Assembly: GCA_001662425.1 (NCBI GenBank)
Contig: BDDC01000257.1
Coordinates: 17,035 to 81,034 of the forward strand
Reading direction: 5' to 3'
DNA length: 64,000 nt
Origin: Chlamydomonas sphaeroides
Taxonomy: Eukaryota; Chlorophyta; Chlorophyceae; Chlamydomonadales; Chlamydomonadaceae
Shown here: one piece after another, positions 1-10,386 of the stretch
Position numbering within the stretch: position 1 is the first letter of the stretch
Layout of the letters: each line of letters opens with the position of its first letter
Position numbers and translations under genes: made by a program
Notes under the pieces: model-generated
Told to the model about the DNA's origin: nothing
Database searches by the model: none
The model's input: the letters and a program-made list of their open reading frames with translations, nothing else

Positions 1-3000
1 CGTAGCTCAAGCCGCGATGGCGACGGCGACGGCATCAGGGTCCGCCATCGTGTCCTTGCGCCAAGGGAAGACAATGATGACGGCGCCGCTGCGGAGCCCC
101 GCGTCCGCCGGACGCGGCTGGCGGCGGCTCATGACGCTGCTGATGCGGAGCCGAGAGCGGCGGAGGCGGAGGCACCGCCGATGCTGCGGCGCCGCTTGCG
201 CGTCGCGGCCGAAGGCATGGAGGCAAGCGAACCCCGCCGCCGATTGCGCCCCATAGCCGAAGGCGAGGAGGCCCCGGAGCCGCGTCGCCGATTGCGCGCT
301 GCGGCCGAAGGCGAGGAGGCGCCAGTGCCGCGGCGCCGCCTGCGCGCTGCTGCCGAAGACGAGGAGGCACCAGCGCCGCAGCGCCGCCTGCGCGCCACGG
401 CCGAAGGCGAGGAGGCCCCGGAGCCGCGCCGCCGCCTGCGCGCCGCGGCCGAAGGCGAGGAGGCACCAGAGCCGCGCCGCCGTGTGCGCGCCGCTGCGCC
501 GGCGGCCGCGGCCGATTCAGCGCCGCAGTCAGCTGGCGGCAACAACAAGGGCTTCCACATCACTGACCTCTTCGCATCCCTGGAGAACGAAATAACCGTG
601 ACACGCGCCGGCGCTGGCGCCGCCGCCGACCGCGACGACGACGGGCCAGCGCCCATCCGCCGCCGGGAAGCGAGCTCCGCGCGGGAGTCCAGGTTTGACG
701 GCGGCGAGCGGGACTGGGAGTCTGACCGGCCGCCGCCCATGCGCGGAGCCCGGCCCGGCGGCAGGACCTGGGATGGCGGCGCCAGGGAGGACGACGAGGA
801 GGAGGAAGAGGCCGGCCGGCAAAGCCGCGGCAGGACAGCCCGAGCGGCCTCTGACGACGAGGACGAGGAGGGCGGGGCGTTTGACCGCAGGGGCGCGCGC
901 CGCGAAGGGCGAGGATGGGATGTCGACTCGCGGCAGGCGAGACGCGGCGCTGACCGCGGCTTCGCAGCAGGCAGTCGCGACGGGGAGGGCCGGCGCGCCG
1001 CATCCTCGTCGGATGGCCCTGCGAGGAGGCGGGGCCCCGCGGCTGACGAGGACGACGAGGAGGAGGAGGAGGCAGGCCGGCAGCGCCGCGGCAGGACCGT
1101 CAGAGCGACCTTCTCGGATGAGGGCGAGGTGGACGGCGTGCTCGACCGCAGGGGCGCGCGGCGTGAGGATCGTGGGTGGGATGTCGACTCGCGTCAAGCG
1201 AGAGGCGGCGCGGACCAGGAGCCATCCGCCTGGGGCGAGGGCCCTGCGAGGACTCGGCGCTTCCCGGCTGCGGAGGATGCGGAGGATGCGGAGGATGCGG
1301 AGGAGGAGGAGGAGGAGGAGGCCGGCAGGCAGCGTCGCGGTAGGGCGGCCCGAGCGGCCTCTGACGACGAGGACGAGGATGACGGGGCGTTTGACCGCAG
1401 GGGGGCGCGCGGCGAGGGGCGAGGGCGGGATGTCGCTCCGCGTCAAGCCGGGCGTGGCGCGGACCGCGAGCCGTTGGCCGGTGCCGAGGGCCCTGCGAGG
1501 ACTCCGCGCCCCCAGGCTGGCGAGGACGAGGAGGAGGAGGAGACGCCGCGGCCGGCGGACGAAAGGCGGCGGCGGCGGGACGCCGAGGCCGAAGGCCCGC
1601 CGTCGCCGCCCGTGGGCCCGCCACCGGACCTGTCATCGCTGCCTTGGCCGGCGCAGTGAGCCCGGGCTTGCGGGCAATGGGCCGCTCCTGGTGGTTGGCC
1701 GTTGGCGGCAGTTGGCGTTGGTTGGTCCGCCCATGGCACGGGTTTGTGGGAGCCGGCCCATGGTCCCCTCCACGTCCCAGGCTTTGGCATGCGAGCTCCG
1801 TTAACGGCCCGCCCGCCGGCCCGCAGGTACATGGGTCGGCCTCAGCGGGTGACGGATCTCGCGCCCGACGACGTGGATGAGCAGGTGCGGGTAATTCGTG
1901 GCACCGTGCTCCATACGGGTGCACGATGGTTGCTGGCGCGTTCATCGTGCGCAGTTGGTAGGGATGCGTTCAGATGCACCAGCGCGAGAGACGAAGCCCA
2001 GCGCCGGCTGGAAGGAACGTGTGTTCAGGTATTAGTCGTGTGTGTCATGCGAAGTGTGCGCAATGCCCACAGCCCGCCCCCGCCATCCTTCCTGCCCTTC
2101 GCACGCCCGCGCGTCTAGCAGCTAGCAGAATGTACAAGACGTGTGTGCTATCAAAGCATGTGTTTTGCGATATCCTAATGGTTGCTGCGCCCTGCTGTTA
2201 ACCTGCCCCGGCACAGGAGCGCCTGCTGCTGAGCAACGTGCAGGGGCTGTGCCTCACGGCGCTGGGCTCGGCGGTGGTGCGGCCCACGGCGCGCGCGGCG
2301 CTGGCGTCCCTGGCGTTGGGCCGGGGCAAGGACATCCTCATGTTCGACGTCGGTGCGTGCCGTGCACCGAGAGGCTGCGGCGCTGCGTTCCCACGCCATC
2401 GGTCGCGGCCTTCCCGCCACCTGGCCGCTCTGTTGGCCGCACAACGCTCACCTCACCCCATCTCAGCCCTCTGGAGTACCGCCGCCCACACATGCCGGCC
2501 TGCCCTGCTCCTGCCATGCCTGGCGGCCCCTTCATCCCCCAGGCGACGACACGCAGCGCCAGGTGGCCGCCGCCTACCATGTCAAGCCCAGCAAGCTCTT
2601 CCGCATCTTCCTAACCAGCCTGGCGCCGGGTGGGGAAGGGGCGGGGCGGCGCAAGCGACCCGCGAGGGCTTCCGGCGCCTGGCTTGGAGGCGGGCGTGGT
2701 GGCGCGGGCAGGCTTGGGCCAGGGTGTCAGCGAGGCCATGGGCGGCCATCCGCCGAAAGCGGACCGCAGCTGTGGGCGTTGTACGAGTGCAGCGAGGAAC
2801 CCCTACCCTCCCTGTCGGACCGGTAACTCGACCCATCTCGCTCCGGTCCGCCCCTCCCTCTGTCCCTCGCCCTCAACCCCTCTCTCTCTCTCTCTGCCCC
2901 TTCAGAGTGCTGCCTAGGCCTGCCCGGGCTCATGTGTGTCATCAACCAGGCCCGCCAGCGCGGCCACGAGAGCACCGGTATCCCCGTACACGTGTACGGT

Positions 3001-6000
3001 CCGCCGGGTACGGCAGATCTGCTGGCCACCATCATGCGCGTCAGCCAGACCGTCACGGAGGTCACCATCGTGGTGCACGAGGTACGGCGCCGCCGCCCGT
3101 ACACGTATTGCACGTTGTATCGCCACGGTCCGTGACAACCGCCGTGACATCACCCGTACACGCATCGTCACGTACACTGCAGCGCACTGCTCGCCCGCTC
3201 GCCCGCTTCCTCCCAGCCTCCCTCACCGTTCGTCCCCAGGGCCCCCACCCAACACCCAACACCTTGCACGAACCAACTCCTGGTGCCCGAGCCCGTCCCG
3301 CCTCCGCCCTTGCCAACCCCGCCCTTTGGCCTCCGCCCTCCCCAACCCCGCAGTTTGTGGCCCACGCCACACCCTGCTGCTCGGGTGACCCAGACGACGC
3401 GCCCGAGCCCGAGCTGTCGGCGCCTCGCAGCAGGCTGTACCGCCTGCCGGTGCCGCCCGACCAGTTCAACGTCAGGGGCGGCTTCAACGCCTCCCTGGAC
3501 TCCTTCAGCCCCGACTCGGTGAGCTCAATGCCAAGCGTCTGTTGATGTACGAGTTATGGCACTACGGTATACAATAGTATATCGATGCGGTGGAGATTTG
3601 GGCTGCCGACTTGAACGCCTCGGTGGAGCTGTTCAACCCCGACTCGGCGAGCCCCGCATCATGCACACAAGTAGTGAGAGGACAGGCGTGGCAGCGGCCT
3701 CCCCGGGCCCTCTGCCGGCGGCCTGGTTGCGTCTGGAGAGGGCTCGGCGCGCGGGCCCCGGCGTTGCGCGCGGGCGCATGGGCGCACATGTTACCATCGC
3801 GCTTGCGCAGATAGCAGATGCGCGAGTCCTGAAACCGGACCTTTAACAGGCTAACTCTACAACCCCAGGATCGGCTCAAGTTCAAGCGCGGCCGCACCGC
3901 CTCTGGCGGCGTGCTGTCGTTCGACCCGCGGGCCGGCTACCTGCCCTTCCCGCCCCTGGCGCCGGGCGACCCGGACCGGTGCGTGTGCGTGTGCGTGGGC
4001 GTAAGCGTAGGCCTGGGCAGGGCTTGGGTATCGGTACGGGGCTCTGCAGGGGGCTTTTGCGCCAGGCCTGCGCGCCCACGTCTGCTCATACTCGGGCGCT
4101 TCGGATGCGCGCCCTTCATGCCGACACGCCTGCGTTGCATCCCCCCTCCCTCCTCCCTCCCTCCCTCCTCCCCGCCGCAGCACCGACGTGGACCCGCAGC
4201 TGCTCACGTGGACGCTGGATCTGGACATCACAGCCCGCGTCCAGGTCTGCCAACTGCCGGGGCCGCGCACCACGTACGCCTACACTGTACAGGTACGGCA
4301 GGCGTACGGCGTACGGGTATTGCACGGCGCAGTCGCGGGGGTTGCGGCAGCGCACGGCGGCGTGCGACGGCAGGGAGCTCGCCACGCGGCACGGTTTGCG
4401 CTTTTGGTGTCATGCTGTGCCCGGTGCCCCACCCAACACGGCCGCAGGAGCCGGACCGCGCGGGCGGTCTGGTGGTGGAGCGGGCGGCGGCGGCAGGCAT
4501 CCCCCCGGGGCGCGCGTTCGCGCAGCTCAAGGAGGGGAAGCCCGTTTACAACAAGTGGGTCGCAGGGGCAGGGGGGCACGGCACGGTTCCCCGGCAACGG
4601 GCATGTCCCCCCCGACGGGGCCGGTCACTCGGACCCAACCTGCCTGCGGTGCCGGTGCCCAAGACGTCGCCAGGCCCTTGGCCTCAGCATCAGGCCCCGG
4701 TACCCCCACACCCATAAAGTTGAGCACACGCACATCTGCGCCACCTCCCTACCAATTTGCACATCCCCTCCCGCAGCGACGGCCACCTGATCCCGCCCGA
4801 GATGGTCATCTCGCCCACCCGCCCCGGCCGCCGGGTGGTGGTGGCGGGCAACAGCACGCAGCCGGAGGCGCTGCTGGCGGCGGCACCGCTGGCCCACGGC
4901 GCCGACGTGCTGGTGGCGGGCGGCGCCTGGCTGACGGTGAGGGCGTGAGGGCGTGGTGGGCGGGTGGTGAGACAGGGGGACAGCTGTGCAGGCTGCTTGT
5001 TGTGGAGAGTTGGGAGGGTGGCCGTGGCAGCGGCCGGGGCTCGCGGCGGGGGCTTGGAAAGATTGAGGTAGCGCCTGGCTGGGGATGCGCGATGGGGGTG
5101 CTGGGCGGGTAAGGGCGGGCGGGTGGAGAGGGGACGGGGGGCGCAGCTGCCCTGCGGAGTGGGCGCGGTGTGGGCGCCGGGCGCTCTTGGAGGCGGCAGC
5201 CTCGCTTGGCTGGGGAAGCTGGGTTGGTGCAGCTGGAGGGGCGTGGGGCGTGCGACGTGCCGTGGCGCGGACACGCTCGCCCCAACGGGCTAGGGCCTGC
5301 TGGCGAGAGCTGGGCGACAGCCCTAGCCTCGCCCAGCCCCGGCAGCCTGGAGCCGAGCCCGCCCCGAGCCCCGCCACCGAGCTGTCGCCGCCCTGGCCCG
5401 CCCCGGGTGCTGCGCCCTGCCTGTCGCAGTCGGAGGCGGAGCAGGCGGAGCAGGCGGGCGGCTGCACGGGCGCCGCGCTGGGCTCGGTGGCTGCGGCCCT
5501 GGGCGTCCGGTACCTGGTGCTCAGCAAGTGAGTGACACTCGATTCATGCGGTGTATTGGCGTTCCGCGAAACGGACTGAAGAAGGGGTTGCAGCACGACG
5601 CATGTGTTGGGTGGGTGGGCAGCGGCTGCGATGCCGGGGCGGTGGGCCTGCGGCCTTGTCGGGGCGGTGGCTGCCGTCCCGGCCCTCAAAATGCTGAAGG
5701 CCATGGGGCCCGCCCTACCAGGCGGCGGCGGGCGCCAGGGGCAGCTCGGGCGCTTGGGGGGCAGCCCGGTGCCTCTCCGCCGCCCATCTATCAAAACCGC
5801 GCCTCCTGCATCAGGCCCGCGCCTGTCGATCTGTACGTCGATTTCGTCGTTTTAGGAGTGCCGACATGTGTCTAGGTATGCGAGGCGTCGTGCTCCATGC
5901 CCGCGCCCGGCTGCTTTGCGGCCCTTGCAGGTTTGACGGCGAGCTGCTCGACCAGGGCCGCAAGGCTGCTGGCGGCACGTCGTATGCGGAGCGCGTGGCG

Positions 6001-6228
6001 GAGGAGGCGCGACAGGCGGCAGCCGACGCAGCCACAGCGACGCCGCGGCGCGGCGCCGCCCGCAAGGCGCCCGCCCGCGCTGGCGCGGCGGCGGCGGCGG
6101 GTGCTGCGGGGGGCGCTGGCGGCTCGCGGCGCCGGGCTGTGCGTGGCGTGCTGGTGCTGCGTGAGCAGGAGAGTCTGTTTATGGAGAAGAATGAGGGACA
6201 GCAGGAGCCGGCAGAGGATGGGGCGTAG
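1..6228 (+). CDS. tRNase Z-family pseudoenzyme with long repetitive N-terminus (5' partial)
   Basis: Exons read as <1-1655, 1827-1884, 2217-2352, 2543-2629, 2906-3081, 3354-3518, 3869-3978, 4181-4292, 4448-4554, 4777-4936, about 5346-5527 and 5931-6228. Every junction keeps phase (1082 codons). The first exon is open to the window edge, so the start lies upstream. About 570 residues are Arg/Ala/Glu-rich repeats of low complexity. The rest follows the tRNase Z fold in order: FDVGDDTQRQ (family DCGEGTQRQ), CLGLPGLM, then EPDRAGG, GIPPG and RPGRRV of the substrate-arm and core region, and a C-terminal LVLSKFDGE. All metal ligands are replaced: the HxHxDH stretch reads SLAPGECC, SGDT reads AGNST, LVHEATF reads LVAGGAWL, and LTHFS reads LSKFD. 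The tRNA 3' processing enzyme is zinc dependent, so this copy should be inactive; an RNA-binding or scaffold role is inference. Acceptor of exon 11 is ambiguous (5346 or 5430, same phase). Confidence 0.8.
187..498 (+). repeat. 48-bp coding tandem repeat, seven copies
   Basis: Seven 16-codon units start at 187, 235, 283, 331, 379, 427 and 475. Each encodes RRRLR followed by an Ala/Glu-rich stretch such as AAAEGEEAPEP. The period is a multiple of three and the frame stays open, so it lies inside the first exon of the tRNase Z-like gene. Confidence 0.9.
780..1520 (+). repeat. three long acidic/RG coding repeats of about 250 bp
   Basis: Three imperfect units each contain a run of Asp/Glu, then AGRQ-RGR, then FDRRGAR and WDVDSRQA-like segments. 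They begin near 790, 1045 and 1290. They alternate strongly acidic and Arg/Gly-rich blocks and are expected to be disordered. Confidence 0.8.
3608..3652 (+). other. diverged copy of the end of exon 6 (possible alternative exon)
   Basis: This intronic stretch matches 3480-3524, the end of exon 6 with its donor, at 35 of 45 bases. The peptide is conserved: GFNASLDSFSPDS in the exon and DLNASVELFNPDS here. The donor after PDS is GTGAGC in the exon and GCGAGC here; GC donors are used elsewhere in this window. No clear polypyrimidine acceptor was found just upstream. Confidence 0.55.
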
Positions 6229-6595
6229 GGAGGTGGAGTGCGGCCGGCGGCAGCGGCGCGGCGGGGTTGGCGGCACGGTGGTGCGACGGGGTGGAGGAGA
6301 TGCGGCGGGGTACGGTGGTGGAGTGGGTGTCTGGGAGGCTGGCGCTCATGGCCGGGGGCTGGCAGGAGCTTTGGGTGCGGTGCGTTGCTGCGGGGCTGCC
6401 TGTAGCGCGAGGGGCAGAGACGAGGCCGCCGGCAGGCTTGGGAGGGGTCGCAGTCGCATTTGGGTTCTCAACCTTATGGAATCAACGCACAGGGCGGGAT
6501 GCGGGGCTGCTGGGTCAGCGGTGCTGCGATGCGCGACCCGGGGGGGGGTTCGTCCCCCATTTCTGCGACCGTTAGCCTCCGGGCAATTTTCCATT

Positions 6596-6600
6596 TGTAA
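6596..6600 (+). promoter_or_regulatory. putative UGUAA polyadenylation signal
   Basis: TGTAA is the usual green-algal polyadenylation signal. This copy lies about 370 bp after the stop of the tRNase Z-like gene. Confidence 0.5.
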
Positions 6601-6747
6601 CTGGACAGCTGGCTCGGCTATGAGCAAAGTGCTCGGTTGATGTCTTCAGCTGACCTAGCCTCGGCGCGGCACGCGGTGGGTTGCACAGCCGCAGTACCGG
6701 CCGGCAAGGGCAGCGCTCATGGACAGCTGGATGTACGTCAGCTCCAG

Positions 6748-6783
6748 TCATGCCTTCAATCATGCCTTCAATCATGCCTTCAA
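6748..6783. repeat. 12-bp tandem repeat, three copies
   Basis: The unit TCATGCCTTCAA is repeated exactly, with a degenerate extension on the right. It lies in intergenic sequence. Confidence 0.85.
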
Positions 6784-7208
6784 CACATGGGCATGGCCAG
6801 ACGGGCCCCAGCTCGCCGCACGCAGCGTGCCATGGCGTCACTTCGTCACCTAGGTCAGGAGGGTCCCTGACATACCAGTAGGTGGGGCGGGACTGGGACG
6901 CCACACCGAATGCTTCCGCCTCCCTGATGTGTTACACGCGCGCTCCTGCGCTGCGCTCCACGTGCCGCCGCTCCCAAACCCACGCATGCGCCGCAGCCCC
7001 CGCGCCCCCCAACCCAGGTGCGCCGCTCCGACCGTCCGCCGTGTGGCCCCTGGCCCCATCGCGGCCATGCGCCTGGCAGGCCGCCTCGTGCTCGTCCTAC
7101 GGAGCCACCATGTGTCGAGCGTTGCGTCGTGTTACGTCACGCGCGAGCCCCCACAACCCTTCATGCTAACCGCTGCCCCACCCCACCCCAGCATCAGCCC
7201 AACCCGCC

Positions 7209-7213
7209 TTACA
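7209..7213 (-). promoter_or_regulatory. putative UGUAA polyadenylation signal
   Basis: TGTAA on the minus strand, about 370 bp beyond the stop of the UBE2J-like gene. Confidence 0.45.
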
Positions 7214-7487
7214 CAGCTTGCCCGCCAGCTACCGCCTGCCTACGGTACCCACATCCTGCCCCTCTACCTAGATGCAGCCGCACCCCAAAAAGCGACTCCA
7301 AGGCCCGACCCCAAGACCCGTTCGTCAGTGCCCATGCGCTATTGCGTTCCGTGTACTAAGGACACACACAGCGCCTCCGCCCGCATCGCTCCTTGCACAC
7401 ACACATGCTCCCACTCCTGCTGCCGCTGCCACGCCCTGTCCCGCGATACTCGGCGCCCAGGGACGCCCTCACCGAGCCTGGCGCCCT

Positions 7488-7594
7488 AGGCCCCTTGTAG
7501 GGGCGCGCTCCTGCTTCGCCAAGGCCCTAGCTGGGCCCTAGGTGAGGCCTAAGCTAGGCCTTAGCTGGGGCCCTAGCTGGGCCCTAGCTCGCGG
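7488..7594. repeat. cluster of GGGCCCTAG/CTAGGGCCC palindromes
   Basis: At least seven CTAGG/CCTAG cores with GGGCCC or GGCC flanks are packed into about 100 bp, just downstream of the E2 stop codon. Most units are self-complementary, so the 3' UTR could fold into several hairpins. Confidence 0.75.
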
Positions 7595-10048
7595 CCCGCC
7601 CCGCGCCCAGAGACCGCATCACCTCCGCCCCGCCCGTGCTCGCCCACACCGCCGCAAAGACCGCCACCATGATCGCTATTGTCACCAGCGCATTTCCCAG
7701 CGGCGCCGCCGCACCGCCGCCGCCCTGCGCCGCTGGCGCCGCTGCGCCGGCAGCTGCGGGCCTCCGGCCCGCCGCGGCAGGCGCCTCCGGCGCCTGCCCC
7801 GGCTCGGCATCCGGCCGCGCCGCCGGCGCGGCGGGCGCCGCCGGCGGCGGCGCCGCGGGTGCCTGCGGCGCGGCGGCGGCGGCCTGGCGGCGCGCTAGCT
7901 CGTCCAGCCAGTGCGGGAAGACCTTGCGGAAGGTGGGGTTCTTGGCGTTGAAGGCCAGCGACTCCCGCGCCAGCCGCTCCTTCTCCTGCTTGGTGGTGGT
8001 GATGCTGCCGGTGGTGGCCTGGCGGGGACACGGGCGCGCCCAGCAGTAAAACCTTGCGAAATAGACATCGTGACCCATCTTGCAAGCGAGCGAGCGCCAG
8101 CAAGCGGGCCAGGGGCTGGGCGGCGCGGCGCTGGGCGAGGGCGCCGCCCGCTGCAGGTGCGACCATGAGGTCCGTGATCGAATTAGCACGCGGCTGGGCC
8201 AACCGAGCCGCCCGCCGCGCAACACCACCCGACATGCAAGCAAGCCAGGATGCGGGTTGAGGCGCGGTCCACCTACCCTGCCGTGCGCGGTTCGTACCTG
8301 TGTGTCGTACATGAAGCTGAGCAGGCCGGTCAGGATGGTGCCAACCGACCACATGGGGTTCCAGCTCTGCGGGGCGAAAAAGGTGGGGGCGCACGAGCAA
8401 GTCATGTGCGAAGTGCCGCATGCCTACCCCGGTGAACTGTCCACTCTTGCCATGGCCATGGCCATGGCCCTAGCCCACCGGCCGGCCATCGCCGATCTGC
8501 TTCCGCACGCCTGGGCGTACAATGCGCTCCGCGCGCACCCGAGTCTATGAAAACGTCGAGCACGTGATCAGACCGCGCCCACCTCAGGGTGGTAGTCTGT
8601 CATGCTCAGGCAGAGCTTGGTATTGGTGGCGAAGCGGCCGTTGGGCGTGAAGAGCGATATGGAGGGCGGCTTGAAGGGGTACTCGGGCGGGAACACGAGC
8701 TTGCCTGTGGGAGCATGGCGGCGAGCGGCAACGCAGCGCAAGTGGGTCAGCGCCATGTGGGTCAGCCGCGTCGGGCCCGCCCACCCGGGCTGCCAACACC
8801 GCTATCAGCGGCCGGAAGGGTCCGGGCTGGATCTAGCTAGCCCGCAATGGCGGCATGGTCAACACGCGCCTGCGGCTAGCCAGCAGTGGCACAAGGGCCC
8901 GCGGCCGCCCGCTGCAATGCGCCGTGAGGCGGCACTCAGGCTGCCCTCACGCCAGCTGCGAGCCCCAGACCGACCCTGGAGCCCACTCCGCAGGCGCCAC
9001 CCGGGGCGTTACCGCCGCCGCTCTCACCATGGTACACGCCGCCCTCGAACTCAGTAGCCTGCATGGAGGGGAGCGGGGGACGGAGGGATAGGGATGAGGC
9101 ACGGACGCAGACGAGGCCCCGTTGCGTGGCGGACCAACCCCACACGCCGCATGGTGCGGGCCAATTGCGCTACGCTGTCGGGGTGTGGCGAGGGAGTAGC
9201 GGGCTCGCATTGCACTTTTCCGGCCGCAAGCTCGGGCACACCGCTGGCAGCAGCCCCCCCTGACGGCATGGCGGGTGAGCGGCAGGGGTGCCGCGATGTG
9301 CGCATGCGTTTGAGGGCCACGGGCGCACCGATGCTGCGCCAGCCGCTGCACTGACCGCTGCGCTGGCCATTGTGCTGGCCGCTGCGCTAAGCGCGGTCTT
9401 GGGGCGCCGCAGACGCGGCCGTAGCCCGCAAGGCCTAGCTAGGGTGGCGGCAGATAGCCCCGTCAGCAGGGACCGCGCGAGGCCAGCCCCGGCCGGCAAG
9501 GTGCTGCTCGCCTCGGCACGGCGCTCTGCACCGCCACGCACGCTTCATCATCGGACGTGGCTGGAGCTGTGCGGCCTACAAGACGCACGAGCGCTGCCCC
9601 ACGTTGGCACGAAGGCCCTACAGGGCCAGCGGATTGCCGGGGACTATGCCAGTACCCGGGGCCTGCACAGGGCCGTCGCTCGCTGGTGCGGCGGCCGCAG
9701 GCACATCACACCTTGGTGCCCTCGAGCACGAAGTGCCACTCCAGTAGGTTGGATGGCGACGGGTGCGCTGTGATGTTGGGCACGGGGTCCTGCCGTGCGG
9801 AGGGCAAGTGGGCTAGGTCGTGCGCAGAAGGACACCTCGAATGAACGAAGTTAGCTGCACCGGCCATAGATCGCCTGCGACCTTCCCAGCTGCCCAGCAG
9901 CTAGTGCGCTGCCGCTATCACCGCGTTGGGACACCGCGAAACAAGCTGCGTGCACCCCTGCGCCACCGGCACGCCGCGAGCGCACCTTTAACAAGCTCTT
10001 ATACTCCTTTTGTAGCCGGGTCATGCACTGCTTGTGCACACCCGCCAT
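7584..10048 (-). CDS. UBE2J2: ER tail-anchored ubiquitin-conjugating enzyme E2 (UBE2J/Ubc6 type)
   Basis: Exons 9986-10048, 9712-9789, 9028-9058, 8583-8704, 8298-8366 and 7584-8018 give 265 residues in phase. The start is the only ATG giving the family N-terminus (TRLQKEYKSLLK). The E2 fold includes PSPSNLLEWHFVLEG, GKLVFPPEYPFKPPSI and TPNGRF, the J-class replacement of the HPN motif. The catalytic Cys is about residue 89 in LCLS, followed by SWNPMWSVGTILTGLLSFM. After the core comes an Ala/Pro-rich linker of about 90 residues, then a hydrophobic segment (about 231-249) and a 16-residue lumenal tail. This architecture matches the plant UBC32-34 and animal UBE2J2 enzymes, which work in ER-associated degradation at the ER membrane. 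The linker has little sequence complexity. Confidence 0.93.
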
Positions 10049-10386
10049 CGCGGCGAAGGGACTCTGTTCCGCCGCTCAGGGCCTGCGAGCTAGCTTCTGG
10101 GTGCCCTAAGGGCGTGATATGTATTCCGGCAGCTGCGATAGAACCGAAAACTGCTCCAGAAGGCAAGGTGCGGTATTTTGCGTCGCGTGTGCAGTTCAAG
10201 GCAGTGCAAGCAATGGGGCGAATGGGTTGCACTGCTTGTAAGTGCGCGGAGCAGACTACCGCGAAACCCCAAAGTAAAGCCTGACAACCCCCGGGCCTCA
10301 TCCCGCAACCCGTCCGACAAACTCAACACGCTCCTTCCCCACGGCACTGATTTTAACGACACACTGCATATACCAAAAACAGCAGA
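10049..10386. other. divergent promoter region
   Basis: This 338-bp gap separates the starts of the E2 gene (minus) and the unrecognised gene (plus). It is less GC-rich than its surroundings and probably holds both promoters; I see no clear TATA box. Confidence 0.5.

Larger units (their letters stand above)
6229..7583. other. intergenic, convergent 3' ends
   Basis: It lies between the stop of the tRNase Z-like gene and the stop of the E2 gene, which point at each other. Apart from two UGUAA-type signals, a 12-bp repeat and a palindrome cluster, I see nothing coding. Confidence 0.6.
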
